Part shown: positions 22,968 to 33,554 of the stretch, in pieces
How positions within the stretch are numbered: position 1 is the stretch's first letter
Layout: every line of letters starts with the position of its first letter
Assembly (NCBI GenBank): GCA_958430865.1
Contig: CAUDNR010000780.1
Coordinates: 67,362-114,854, forward strand
Source of the DNA: Entrophospora sp. SA101
Lineage: Eukaryota > Glomeromycota > Glomeromycetes > Entrophosporales > Entrophosporaceae
DNA length: 47,493 bases
Direction of reading: 5' to 3'
Notes under the pieces: generated by a model
What the model saw: the letters and a program-made list of their open reading frames with translations, nothing else
Told to the model about the DNA's origin: nothing
The model's database searches: none
Translations under genes and position numbers: made by a program

Positions 22968-24674
22968 ATAAATAAATAATTTATTTATTTTCTCAATATG
23001 AAGAATTTTCTCCATATGGAAATGATAATATTCCAAAACTATGCATTTCTAAATATAAATACTGCAATTATAACTTTTCGTATATAATACAATTATTTAT
23101 ATAATTACAAATTTTTTTGTTCTAGAGTAATTTGATAGATTAACGATCTAGAAATAAATCCCATTATGTTTCCAAAACAATATGAAAAAAAACTTCTAAT
23201 AATTATAAGATTAAAATTGTTATTGAATTAATAATTATTTACATCTGACATTGATTATTTTTATTTGCCAAAGAAATGAAAGCTAACCTCAGGATATGAT
23301 GCAATGAAAAATTATAGGAAATGGGTGGAGACTCTTCAATTTATTCGTTATTTGAATAGCCCTGTTAAAGCTTCTCCTATATTCAAGAAATTGACCCCAT
23401 AATCACCACGAGGCAGATGATCTCTGGCACAGGGAAAAATAGGATGAATTAATATAGTTAATTACAAAAATTAAGCCATCAGGATTATTACTTGAGCGAT
23501 GCAACTAATAATAACATCAAATACATTGCGTAATCATCATGAATATTGCAATAGACACAAAAATTTGTCTTGGATGTGTATTATGAGTTTATTTAAATAA
23601 TAAGCAGAAACAAATTATAAAGTCATTAAATCATGACCACGTTATATATTGGTGATGGCTAAATTTTTGACCACTGAAATCTTTATGTGACATAATGTTC
23701 ACTTTGTTGCAGCATACACCATATTAGAATATACCTAGCATCTTCCTCAGTAGCAAAATCGCACTGTTCCAAAATTTTTCGATTATTTCTATCTTGGAGA
23801 GGGATTTTTGACTCTTCTTCTTCGCCGGCCCTATAAAAATAACATACGGAAAAACAGTACATGCATGAACTGTATTGTTTTCTGTACATTTTCCGTCGAT
23901 AATTTTTTGTAGTTATCGATATTTGTGGTGGATCTTTAATGCCTTTTATGAACAAGTCAAAGTCGAGGTTTTTTTATAGATTTGAGAGGTTCTAATAACC
24001 ACAATAACCTTCCCATATGGGGCGCGACAAGCAGAAAGGAACCAATTACAGTAGTATTGATCTTACCAAACTAAGTAACTAATCTGTCGATTTTTACTTA
24101 ATTTGGTAAGATCAATACTGCCCATATTAGTTTTAACTTTAATTTTATTACAGCCTCTCTGCTCTAATTCAACATTTTCTTTTACCACAGCCTTTAATTA
24201 GTTCAAAATATTATTTATTAACAAACATACATCTTTATTTTTGCCACAGCCTCTAAGAAAAAAATATTCGTATTATACGGGAAATCACATACGTACAAAA
24301 TAAGGATATAAATTTATATTGTTTTAGAACAGATAAGTTTTTATTCCGGCTCAACCAGCAACTAAAAACTAAAACTGAGGGATATAAACGAGGCTTGGAT
24401 GCCCAACCAAAATTGAAATAATGCAAAAGTGGCTTGGGTACGAAATTCCTTTGGTTAGTATATTCACTTGATGATCATAACCATTTAGGAATTATACTCT
24501 TAAAACAAATTTAGAATTTCTTGTTAAAGAGTATGTTATATATATATATATATATATATACATAGATAGGGATACAATTTAAGATTTATTAAAAATGGTA
24601 AGACATCTGATACACAACAATCTTTTGGGTTAAAAATTTCCTTCCAATTTATTCATCATCACAGATATTATTTA
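22968..24674. other. long intergenic stretch with a hairpin element and microsatellite
   Basis: Contains a 67-bp inverted repeat at 24053-24119 and a (TA)n run at about 24536-24560. The short open frame at 23683-23955 (minus) has no family I recognise. CCACAGCCT recurs three times around 24150-24250 in a degenerate ~50-bp pattern. No gene supported. Confidence 0.4.
24053..24119. repeat. hairpin: 26-bp inverted repeat with 15-bp loop
   Basis: AGTATTGATCTTACCAAACT on the left is repeated as the reverse complement on the right with one mismatch over 26 bp. The outer bases CAGT/ACTG extend the symmetry if a 3-bp insertion on the left is allowed. It looks like a miniature inverted-repeat element or its remnant. 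Confidence 0.7.
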
Positions 24675-25427
24675 TCAATCCCATTTTTGATCTGGATGTG
24701 ATTTATAATTATTATAAGCTTCATAATTGAAAAATGACAATTCTGTTTCATTCTCTTTTATAATAAAAATTTTCATTAAAATAAAAAAATATAATTCTTT
24801 AGATAATAAATATAATAAATAAATATATTCACTCACCAATATCATAAGAAATCAAAGTTTCATTCTCATTGTTTAATAACCATTCATCATGATCTGTATT
24901 TATAACTAAATTTTGATTCTAAATATAATTACAAATATAAATGTCACTATAGCTACAACTATAATTATCATCATTATCATAATTAGTTAATTACTTTGAA
25001 TCCATGAGCTTTTGTATAAATCTTTAAAGTGTCTTTATTTTTATAAAAAAAAAAAATATAAAAAAAACAAAAATTATCAATTATTTAAATTCTAAAATAA
25101 AACTAGAATTTAATATATTTTGTTTAATTCAATACCATAAATCACGTTACGGAAAGGAGCAAATTTTGATGTAGTATTAATTTCTATAAAAAAAAATAAA
25201 TAGAATAATAAATAGTTGAAAAAAGGTTTTTTGAAAAATAAGTAAAAAAAATAAATACTTTCGATTAAGATTTTTTTTAATTGAGAAACTGTTGTAGTTT
25301 CTAAATTTATATTTGATAAAACGATACTTTTAACAGTTCGATATTCAAAATTTTTTATCACTCTAATAGTTAAAGTGGAAGAAGTTGTTGGATTAAGTTT
25401 ATTGGTTAAGGGATCATTTGTTGACAT
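24675..25427 (-). CDS. UPF0538 (C2orf76-like) family protein
   Basis: Five short exons on the minus strand, 25259-25427, 25136-25183, 24995-25032, 24837-24918 and 24675-24754, give 138 aa in one frame, all GT-AG. After a short Ser/Thr-rich start (MSTNDPLTNKLNPTTSS) come LTIRVIKNFEYRTVKSIVL and NLETTTVSQLK (ubiquitin-like beta strands), FAPFRNVIYDTLKIYTKAH, LVINTDHDEWLL and ENETELSFFNYEAYNNYKSH, ending in W near the C terminus. The order and spacing match the UPF0538 family conserved from fungi to animals, whose function is unknown. It diverges from the RING gene over a 141-bp shared upstream region. The unspliced open frame of 105 aa reads into intron 1 and should be ignored. Confidence 0.85.
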
Positions 25428-25568
25428 TTTCTCGGATAATTTTTTTAGTAGAAAAATGGTATTTTTTATCTATTTTGATTTTATTGGATAGATCGAATTA
25501 AAAAAAAAAATTAAAAAACACCATTTTTTCTGTATCAATAAAAATTATATAAAAATGTAAAAAAAAAG
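25428..25568. promoter_or_regulatory. shared upstream region of UPF0538 gene and RING gene
   Basis: 141 bp separate the two divergent start codons. The sequence is dominated by A and T runs; I see no clear TATA box. With so little space, the two genes probably share promoter elements. Confidence 0.5.
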
Positions 25569-26552
25569 ATGGAAGAATTCAAACTTCGTACTAAAAATCA
25601 AGAATTTCAGAAAAAAGAATATAGTAATATGATTGAAAAGTTGAACCTTCGCGTTTCAGATTCAAATAAACAACGATTGGAAGAATTACAAATTGTTCAA
25701 AATGACAACAAGCAACTCTTGACAAAATTGAACAACATTGAGAAACAAAACAAAAAGCTTGAAGACAAATGTTTGAAGTATCAGCAAGAAAAAAACCAAG
25801 CAGAAGCAACCAAAAGATTATTGATAAATGAAAGCAATAGAAGAAAAATTGATAATATTCAATTAAAAGGCGAAGTTACAAGGTTGGAGAATTGCAAGAC
25901 AACTTTAGATTTAAATTTCAAAGTATTAGATTCAATCAATAGACAATTATTGAGAGATAATGCCATTTTTGAATCTCAATGCAACACTTATGAAAATATA
26001 ATTGAGGAGCTTGAGGAAACAAATGGAGAGCTAATAAACGAAAATGATAATCAAAGGTGCAAGCTTAATGATCAAGACATATCTTCCTTACAAAATTTTT
26101 CGAATCAGTTATTAGGAAATATTTCATGTTTGGAAGAAGAACTTCACAATAAGAATAAAACCGTTGAAGGATACATTTCAAAATTAGAAAATCAAAAAAA
26201 AGAAATATCAAGTTTAAAAAGTTTATATAGTGGTGAAGTGGGAAAATTAAAGGCAGATTTGGTTAAAGAGAGGGAGACATGTGATTTATTTATTAATAGA
26301 ACAAGTAGATATGTAGAAATCATAAAAGTATTAGCAATGAAGATTGAAGATTTGAAAAAACTTCGTGAAAAAGATCAAAAAGATAACATGAATCAAATTA
26401 TCAAGTGTAAAGTATGTTTTGAGGAACCTATAACACATTCTTTTTCACCATGTAATCACTTTGTTACATGTGAAAATTGTTCTAGTATGATTGATAAGTG
26501 TGTTGTGTGTCGAGTTCAGGTGGAGAGCACTTTCAGGATCTATCTTACTTAA
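25569..26552 (+). CDS. coiled-coil RING-finger protein, probable E3 ubiquitin ligase
   Basis: Single exon, 327 aa. Residues about 1-270 are heptad-rich, charged coiled coil (many E, K, N, Q, L; MIEKLNLR, VTRLENCKTTLDL, ISCLEEELHNKNK). A C3HC4 RING occupies the C terminus, about residues 280-314: C280-C283, C295-x-H297, C301-C304, C311-C314, with all zinc ligands in place, followed by a short hydrophobic end (FRIYLT). This C-terminal layout resembles the IAP/MDM2-type RINGs, where the tail takes part in dimerisation. It would pair with an E2 and ubiquitinate a protein bound by the coiled coil; the substrate is unknown. RING proteins of this build are numerous in Glomeromycotina. Confidence 0.88.
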   Translation: MEEFKLRTKNQEFQKKEYSNMIEKLNLRVSDSNKQRLEELQIVQNDNKQLLTKLNNIEKQNKKLEDKCLKYQQEKNQAEATKRLLINESNRRKIDNIQLKGEVTRLENCKTTLDLNFKVLDSINRQLLRDNAIFESQCNTYENIIEELEETNGELINENDNQRCKLNDQDISSLQNFSNQLLGNISCLEEELHNKNKTVEGYISKLENQKKEISSLKSLYSGEVGKLKADLVKERETCDLFINRTSRYVEIIKVLAMKIEDLKKLREKDQKDNMNQIIKCKVCFEEPITHSFSPCNHFVTCENCSSMIDKCVVCRVQVESTFRIYLT

Positions 26553-26739
26553 ATTTTAAAATTTTATTTTATATTTTGATATTTTTTTCGATAGTTAATG
26601 GTAGCAATAATGCTAGTAGCAAGAGTGTAAGAGGTAATAGTGTTAAAATGTATATAATTAATTGAAATTGGGAGAATTAAGAGGAATGTCAAGTTTATCA
26701 TTAAAAATTAAAAAAACTAATACATATATTATTAAAGTA

Positions 26740-28053
26740 TTAAATTTCTGACAATGTTTTTATTATTTTGATAAAATGGTAAGGTCCTCTCCAGCTATCA
26801 ATTAAGACACTTAAAGAATCCCTGTCATAAAAATCAATGTTTTGGACAAAATGTATATCTTCTAAACATCTTGGTAATGACTGATTCAAAGTTGTTATTA
26901 TTTTATCACCATTAAATATATATTTCCAATGGGGTGCTTTTAATCTAATATATTGTAATTTATCACAATTTTTGAATATTTCTAATAACCATTTATCTAA
27001 CTCATTATTATAAAAGATGGATAACCTTTCAAGATTTTGACAATATTGACTGATTGATTGAAATAATTCTCCTAAACAATCTTTATCTTCTGGATCACCA
27101 TTAATATGCAAAATTTTTAAATTCCTTCCATTGACTTTAATAAACTCTGACATGTTTGATAGAAATGACTGACAAGTGATATATAAATCTACTGTCTCAA
27201 TACTTGGAAATGAAATTGATTTGATAGATTCTAAAACTTCTGTTTCATCATTAGACAACTCTAATTTTAAAATCTTTAAATTGCGAAATGTTCCTATTAA
27301 AGAATCCAAACCAGTTTCTCCTCGACCTTCATAATGAACTATTGATTGTGAATGGATCGATAATGCTTCTTTTAAATTGTCTGATAAAATTGGATTATCA
27401 TAGCCACCATGTAGGATTAACTTTTTGATTCGCTTTTGAGCTTTAATTAATTGTATTAATCCATAACTGGATTTCTCATTAAATGAACAGAAATATATTC
27501 TCAAAGTTTGAATATTTTCACAAGTATTAGCTAATCTATGAAAAAATTTATATTTATTTGAATGATCGCAGGTTATTTCACCAAGTTTCTGGAACCACGT
27601 ATCAAATCCATGATGGCTAACCAACCAATTGCAATTATTTTCAAAGATTGCAAATCCTCTAATGATTGAGTATTCTAAAACAAATTCTAGTAATCTTTTT
27701 CTCAAACATTGATTTGTGTCTATTATCTCATCTAATACATCGTTAAAATTTTGGTCAAAATCCAAATAAGTAGCAAACATACCATAATTGTGCATTGGTG
27801 GTTTATCCAGTAATAAACCAAGAGGTAATTCAATGCAGTTTATTCTGAAAAAATCCTTATCTTGTGCAAATAAACAATTAATTAATATTTTGGTGCTGTC
27901 TTTACAATAAAATGGTTCTCTCCATAATTTTGGAATGCTAGCATAGTGCCATTGTTTATTAACTAAAGCGCATGAATATAATGTCCCATGATCACCTTCA
28001 ATGCAATTGGATATTTCATCTAAAAGCTCGAATGGTAAAGTTGCTTGTAACAT
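26740..28053 (-). CDS. F-box / leucine-rich-repeat protein
   Basis: Single exon, 437 aa. The N-terminal F-box (about residues 4-45) reads LPFELLDEISNCI, CALVNKQWHYASIPKLWREPF. From about residue 180 follow degenerate leucine-rich repeats (CENIQTLRIYFCS, RIKKLILHGGYDN, FRNLKILKLELSND, GRNLKILHINGDPED, CQNLERLSIFYNNELD, CDKLQYIRLKAPHW). It would bind Skp1 in an SCF ubiquitin ligase through the F-box and a substrate through the LRRs. F-box/LRR proteins of this form are among the largest families in Rhizophagus; the individual substrate is unknown. The start follows an A/G-rich tract and is the first Met before the F-box. It converges with the RING gene, with 187 bp between the two stops. Confidence 0.9.
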   Translation of the reverse strand: MLQATLPFELLDEISNCIEGDHGTLYSCALVNKQWHYASIPKLWREPFYCKDSTKILINCLFAQDKDFFRINCIELPLGLLLDKPPMHNYGMFATYLDFDQNFNDVLDEIIDTNQCLRKRLLEFVLEYSIIRGFAIFENNCNWLVSHHGFDTWFQKLGEITCDHSNKYKFFHRLANTCENIQTLRIYFCSFNEKSSYGLIQLIKAQKRIKKLILHGGYDNPILSDNLKEALSIHSQSIVHYEGRGETGLDSLIGTFRNLKILKLELSNDETEVLESIKSISFPSIETVDLYITCQSFLSNMSEFIKVNGRNLKILHINGDPEDKDCLGELFQSISQYCQNLERLSIFYNNELDKWLLEIFKNCDKLQYIRLKAPHWKYIFNGDKIITTLNQSLPRCLEDIHFVQNIDFYDRDSLSVLIDSWRGPYHFIKIIKTLSEI

Positions 28054-28369
28054 TTTTCTTTTTTTCTTTTTTTTCTTTTAAGAAATTTTAATACTCAAGT
28101 GAAGAATTTTACTTCAATTTAAATTAAATTTTCGGATGTATTGTTTTATTTTTACATTATTATGAATAAATTTCATAACGATTATTTCATAGTTATGTAA
28201 GCAAACAATACTGGCGAACACTAACTAACCCAATTATTATATCCTTATTCATCTGACGTCACAACATTTGGTAAATAATACTGATCATCAAAGTTTAATA
28301 TAAAAATGAATCATAGTTTTTTTATATCATGGGACGAAAAATCGATTACCGTTTACTATTACTAATACA

Positions 28370-28597
28370 ATGAAATTTACCGGATCAACGACATTTATAA
28401 ATTTAAAAATTTTGCCAAGCATATTATTAATTATATTTGTGCTAAAAACTAAGGTCACACAACATTATAATGCAGGTGAGAGACCGTCGAATTTGAAAAA
28501 TATAGTAATAGTAATAGTAACAGGTGATAATATTAAAAGAGGATGGAACATTGGCAACCGCAAAATAATAATACAAAAATCATATGGTTTTCTATGA
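28370..28597 (+). CDS. possible small secreted or membrane protein, 75 aa (59 aa if spliced)
   Basis: MKFTGSTTFINLK is followed by a hydrophobic run, ILPSILLIIFVL, and a polar tail, which looks like a signal peptide or single membrane anchor. A very good donor (GCAG|GTGAGAG) and an acceptor (GTAACAG) would remove 48 nt, an exact multiple of three, so both forms are open. Downstream (28640-28714) another protein-like segment, KGPEISFEINSPQKLNRQK, ends at a donor-like site, so a longer multi-exon gene disrupted by the hAT remnant is also possible. No homology recognised. Confidence 0.3.
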   Translation: MKFTGSTTFINLKILPSILLIIFVLKTKVTQHYNAGERPSNLKNIVIVIVTGDNIKRGWNIGNRKIIIQKSYGFL

Positions 28598-28848
28598 GTT
28601 TATTAAACATCGTTTACACTATCTACGACTCAAGATCACCACGAAGAAAAAGGTCCAGAGATTTCATTCGAAATTAATTCCCCACAGAAACTAAATCGTC
28701 AGAAGATAAAGAGGTCAGTAATTTTATGGATTTGCGACATAAAGAAAGGGTTGGTAATATGTATGGATGGGAAATTGCATTTCATGCAGTGCATTTTTTT
28801 TTTTTTTAAGAAAAATCACTTCGGCATTACTTACATACTTTATGAAAA

Positions 28849-29274
28849 TTAAATGTTTACAGATAATTCATTTCCATCATCACTTTTAATATCACTATTA
28901 TCAACATTATCAACATTGTCATCACTATCATCAACAGTATCATCATTATTGTCATCATCGCTATCATCAATATCTTCACCTACATTTGTAACTTTACTTA
29001 TCTTTGGAGGTTTCAATTTATTATCAAAATATATATAAACTAATTTAAAAACATGATCATTTGTCAATTTATTTTATTTTTTATTATGTATATAAGAAAA
29101 CGTAGACCAATTCCTTTCTACTGCAGTTGATGGGATAGGAATAGAAAGAACTCTTACCACAACTTTTGTCAATTCAGGTGCCACAGTTCCAAAATTATCT
29201 TTCCACCATATTAATAAATAAATCCACATTATTGGTAGATATCTCCATGAGTTGCCAAATATACTACTATGAGA
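28849..29274 (-). pseudogene. hAT transposase C-terminal fragment
   Basis: Minus strand: WWKDNFGTVAPELTKVVVRV then LSIPIPSTAVERNWSTFSYI is the hAT dimerisation motif. An in-frame TAA follows HNKK, and the frame then continues NKLTNDHVFKLVYIY and an acidic Asp/Ser-rich tail. The N-terminal catalytic part is missing. Repeated GCATTGCATTTTTTT and TCATGCGCAT sequence around 28780-28800 and 29333-29365 may belong to element ends. The Asp-rich tail on its own is low-complexity. Confidence 0.8.
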
Positions 29275-29579
29275 TTTATATAAAATTTAATTTCTGCATT
29301 TTCTGTATGTGACATTGCATGATTTGAAAAAAAATCATGCGCATTGCATTTTTTTTCATGCGCATGGAACAACTCTAGTAATATGATAAGGGAAAAGAAG
29401 CTTCGAACTCAAGAGGTACTCTTAACTTCTCAGGATACTCCTCCATTATTCCCCATGAGTAGAATAATAACCAATCAAAATCTCGGCACTAATGTACTGA
29501 ATCGGAGCAAACATCCATTCATCAGAATGAGAACCAGAGCATACAAAGTGCCATTTTTCCAAAATAAAAATTCCGTATG

Positions 29580-30545
29580 ATCAAAAAGTAGAGCAAGGTT
29601 TAAGACATGAGTTATCTGTTTGTATTAAAGAAAATGATAACGAAATTAATGCATCTTGTGCTTGAATTACGCCCAATGATTCACTTGATATCCAAATTCC
29701 TGAATTCTCTTTTGAAGCGATTCTAATGGGATCTAGTAGAGTTACAGCACAAAATATAGCCAATTTATTTAATATAGCAATGAAGGTTAGGCAAAAGGAA
29801 ATTTTCTGCTGGTGTTGTTACTATATAGCATATGAGTATAGAATCAGGAATATTATATCTATGAATAAAATTGATGGCAAATCTACAAGGACATTGGTAT
29901 ATAATGAAATCAAATCGCTTCTACCTGACATTATTGATGTAAACTTGCGTAAAATAACTTTTAGGGCAAAAAAAATCTATATTTTGTTTGAAGGAATAGG
30001 AATAGATAAAATTAACCAAGTAATTTACAGTGCAAGAGCTATTTCGATATTCAAAATTCAAAATATTATAAAAGATTTTTCCCAAGAAGTTGACTAATAT
30101 GATCAATGTGACTAAACCATCCGAGTTGAAAGCCGAAATGGGCGAGGAAGCCAAGAAAACATTACCGAGAACTGATGTAAGTGAGGAAGTTAAAGAAAAC
30201 TTTGCCAGAAGCTGAGGGAAGTATATCATCTTCAGATAAAAAAGCAAATGTTAGTAAACCACCCTCATCTCGGCCTCCAATTAATACCACCTTACCCGAT
30301 GATCCAGAAGAAAAATGAAAGCATGTAATTAAAATGAAATTTGAGCATTTTCTTTATTATATAGTGATGAACATGGCGATTATTTTTGATTGTCCAGAAA
30401 TATGTCCAGCATGTAATGAAGAGCATAAAGAACGGTAATGTAAAAGGTCAGTGGGGTGATAATGAATATTTCGGAAAAAAAATCTATCATCTCGAATGTT
30501 GGGGATATAATCAGAGAGGAATCCCAATAGTAACTTTGAAATCTT
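29580..30545 (+). pseudogene. decayed member of a multicopy Glomeromycotina protein family
   Basis: Successive fragments read QKVEQGLRHELSVCIKEND, a stop, DIQIPEFSFEAIL, then the longest run at 29726-30097 (IANLFNIAMKVRQKEIFCW, TRTLVYNEIKSLLPDI, IIDVNLRKITFRAKKIYILF). Beyond it comes a Lys/Glu-rich segment (VTKPSELKAEMGEEAKKTLP) with a frameshift, then a Cys-rich end (CPEICPACNEEHKE, GQWGDNEYF, YHLECWGYNQRGIPIVT). Several stops and shifts break it. The layout (charged helical part, then a CxxC-type end) is one I associate with a large family of uncharacterised Rhizophagus proteins; the function is unknown. Confidence 0.55.
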
Positions 30546-30899
30546 AATTCATATACATGTATAATGACCAGAAAATCAAATCATAAGTAAATTACTCATT
30601 CTTTGCTATTATTTGTAATCCATAATGAATTAATCAGGGGTGGATTTCGTCAATTTCTCTGAGAAATTATTAAATGTGGAAATAAAAGAATCCAAATCAT
30701 TATCTCATATTGATCCAGTTATATATATAAGTGGAGGGGTTCATCATCTGATTCAGAGTCCAGACCATTTGTAAGATTCCTTGACTCAAATTACATATAA
30801 CCGCATTATTGTCTCAAAAATGACAAAAAAAAATTGACTGATTTTCTCAGATGACGTCCCATATATTGAAAAACATCATACCGCTAAATTAGGATACTC

Positions 30900-31545
30900 T
30901 ATATTGTAACATGTTTGCATTGACATTTTAGCAATATTAATTTCACCATGACTGTACGCAATCTCAAGGCATCGTAATTTTGGGTGTAGGTTCATGATAC
31001 AACTTGTAGATTTATCAGTGATCCAATATGCTTCAGCGAAATATCATTCTTTCAAATTATGGCATGGCTCTGCAATTTTAATCAAGGATTATCTGTCTGT
31101 AATTTCCTTTCAACAAGAAATGTTCAGATATTCTAATTTATGAAATGACCTGGCAATTACACATAGAGATTTATCAGTTATTACTCATCGACCATCCCAT
31201 AAATTGAGGGTATAATTCGGCTATTGTAATTAGTGCTTCATCACTAAATCCTGAACTACTTTCGAAATCTAAATGGATTATGTTTGAGCATGAATTTACA
31301 ATACCTCTGATTTTTTTTATCTGAAAGTGAATGGTAATATGTAATTTTAAAATGCAAACTATAAATTGGGCTTTTTCTTTCCACATATTATATCTAAGAA
31401 TTTATTCAATCTAGTGCGATTCTCTTCACAATAATTATAATCATTTGGATCTATATCAAAACTAAAAAATATAAGATCTGTTCTATATAGTAACTCTGGT
31501 AAATTAAAAAATATAAGCTGTAGCATTACTAAGTAATCTATAACT
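30900..31545 (-). pseudogene. F-box/LRR gene remnant (LRR part)
   Basis: The minus-strand frame 31174-31386 includes GIVNSCSNIIHLDFESSSGF then SDEALITIAELYPQF, a typical Rhizophagus LRR repeat. On both sides are further LRR-like pieces broken by many stops. There is no F-box and no continuous frame, so this is a dead relative of the F-box family. Confidence 0.55.
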
Positions 31546-31551
31546 GAATTG

Positions 31552-31747
31552 GGTCTGATTCATTTCGTCGACAATCACTTCATCGACAATTATTTCGTCG
31601 ACAATCATTTCGTCGAAAGTTCATTTTGTCGAAAGTTTGTTTCGTCGACAATCATTTCGTCGAAAGTTCATTTTGTCGAAAGTTTGTTTCGTCGAAAGTT
31701 CATTTCGTCGAAAATTATTTCATTTCGTCGACAGTTCATTTCTACAA
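31552..31747. repeat. CG-rich minisatellite, CATTTCGTCGA-type units
   Basis: About a dozen degenerate units of roughly 15-16 bp built on TTTCGTCGA followed by AAGTT or CAAT. Open frames on this stretch are translations of the repeat and are not genes. A short CG-depleted version occurs at about 3727-3776. Confidence 0.85.
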
Positions 31748-32026
31748 CAATTCATGTTAATTTGTATGTATTACCAATTATGTTTGGGAGAGCGTGAATT
31801 AATTGATGATAACAATTGTTTATTATGTTTATGTGGAATATGTTTACTAACATATTAGTTTAATTAGTGGATTAGTTTTAAATGTTTATTTATTTTATTT
31901 AGTCGAAACTAATTAAAGGTTTAGAGCTATGTTTTAACACAAAATTTTAATCCATGTAATCATTGATTGACCAATCAAAATTGTGAATTTGATAACGTAA
32001 AAATAAATGAATTATTTACATTTATA

Positions 32027-32129
32027 CATATGCAAACTCAATAAGTCGGTCATGTGGGGGTGAGCTCATATGACCGACTTATCAAGTAAACCGACTTATC
32101 GAGTGACCGACTTATCGAGTTTACATATG
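32027..32129. mobile_element. 103-bp TA-flanked MITE
   Basis: Ends start CATATG(C/T)AAACTC and match over about 26 bp with two mismatches, with TA at 32025-32026 and 32130-32131. The interior has CCGACTTATC repeated three times, echoing the inner part of the ends. It is inserted in the composite repeat between the GTGAATTT module and repeat A. Confidence 0.78.
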
Positions 32130-32154
32130 TATTAATATTAATATGAGAGTTAAT

Positions 32155-32340
32155 AAAAATATTCGACAAATGGTTCAAATTTAAGAAGTTGGAAGAAAGT
32201 ATGCGACAAACCTTCAAAATAGTCTAATAAATTAAATTGTACGTTGGTTTTCGACTTGGTTGAAAAACAACTCTCTTTCTAACTCTTCTCTTGACCATAT
32301 CTTTCGACATAACCTTATATAGTGCAAGTCACTTAGTCCC
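32155..32340 (+). repeat. repeat A, single diverged copy
   Basis: Matches units of 3776-4569 (AATGGTTCAAATTTAAGAAG, AAATAGTCTAATAAATTAAA, GGTTTTCGACTTGGTTGAA, CTAACTCTTCTCTTGACCAT) with internal deletions. Confidence 0.7.
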
Positions 32341-32378
32341 ACAACTTTTTTATTGGACATTCATTTTGCAAACTTCAT

Positions 32379-33060
32379 AGATCTTGACTAACATTTACTT
32401 CGATCAAACCCGCCTATATAATTATTGAATAATTGATAATAATAAAACGTTAATTAAATACATTTACAAAAAGCTTCGTAGATCTCGACTACTTTAATAC
32501 TTATTTCGATCAAACCCGCCTATATAATTGTTGAATAATTGATAAACATTCGTTTTGCAAAATTCATAGATCTTGACTAACATTTACTTCGATCAAACCC
32601 GCCTATATAATTATTTGAATAATTGATAATAATAAAACGTTGATAAATATATTTTACAAACAACTTCGTAGATCTCGACTACTTTAATACTTACTTCGAT
32701 CAAACCCGCCTATATAATTATTGAATAATTGATAATAATAAAACGTTAATTAAATACATTTTACAAACAGCTTCATAGATCTCGACTTTAAGACTTACTT
32801 TGATCAAACCCGCCTATAATAATAAACGTTCGTTTTGGAAACTTGATTTGCAAATAGATCTTGACTTTAACACTTACTTCGACCAAGCCCGCCTATATAA
32901 TTATTTGAATAATTGATAAAGCGTTCGTTAAATATATTTACAAACAGATTCATAGATCTTGACTTTTAACACTTATTTCGATACAAGCTGTTCAATAATT
33001 GATAAACGTTCATCAGCATATTTTACAAACTTGCTTTGGAAGCTTCGTATGTCGTCATAC
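32379..33060 (+). repeat. repeat B array, left arm, about seven units
   Basis: AGATCT landmarks fall at about 32380, 32480, 32568, 32670, 32777, 32855 and 32953, so units are about 80-107 bp. Core: TAGATCTTGACT, then CTTCGATCAAACCCGCC, TATATAATTATTGAATAATT and ACGTT. The right arm at 33555-34800 is the same family in reverse. Confidence 0.85.
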
Positions 33061-33554
33061 ATCTTGTATTTAACAGTCTACTTTTTCTGTTGAATTTTAT
33101 TTTTTTTAGATTACACAATAAAAATTATGGAATAAATTTAATCCAATGAAATGGTTGGTATCCCATATTTTGCACAACTTGAAAAAAAGTTAATATATAA
33201 GTCATAGAATTGGTATAATAGTATCGACCAGGGAAAAGTCATGCAATGATGAAGTACCGGATATGGTCCCCTGTGTCCGGCTCCCTTAGGTGCAATGCCT
33301 CACTTTGGACCGGCTGTAAAGTCCCGCGTGCTAGGAAGGTGGAACTGACGCGGGTGGCTCATGTTGGGTGTATTGACCCCTCGTGACATGACCCTTCCTT
33401 TTGTTAATTTTTATTATTTATTTTTATTTAGTTAAAAGGAAACATTTAAAAAAATTAAAAAGATAAAAATTCGCTAATTGATTTGATTGGTTACATTTGT
33501 AATATATGAAGATCCATCAATCAATAATAATAATATTATAATTAGTAGCAACGA
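33061..33554. other. spacer between inverted repeat-B arrays, with a GC-rich island
   Basis: 33225-33405 is strongly GC-enriched compared with everything around it (CCCCTGTGTCCGGCTCCC, GGACCGGCTGTAAAGTCCCG, GACGCGGGTGGCTCATG). A CCCGCGT/ACGCGGG pair can form a stem. No open frame, no tRNA-like A or B box I can defend. It could be a SINE-like or structured RNA element, or part of a GC-rich repeat family. Confidence 0.5.

Noticed and set aside
31549..31858. Overlapping open frames of 82 and 73 aa rich in F, V, D, R and K
   Set aside because: They are translations of the TTTCGTCGA minisatellite in two frames.
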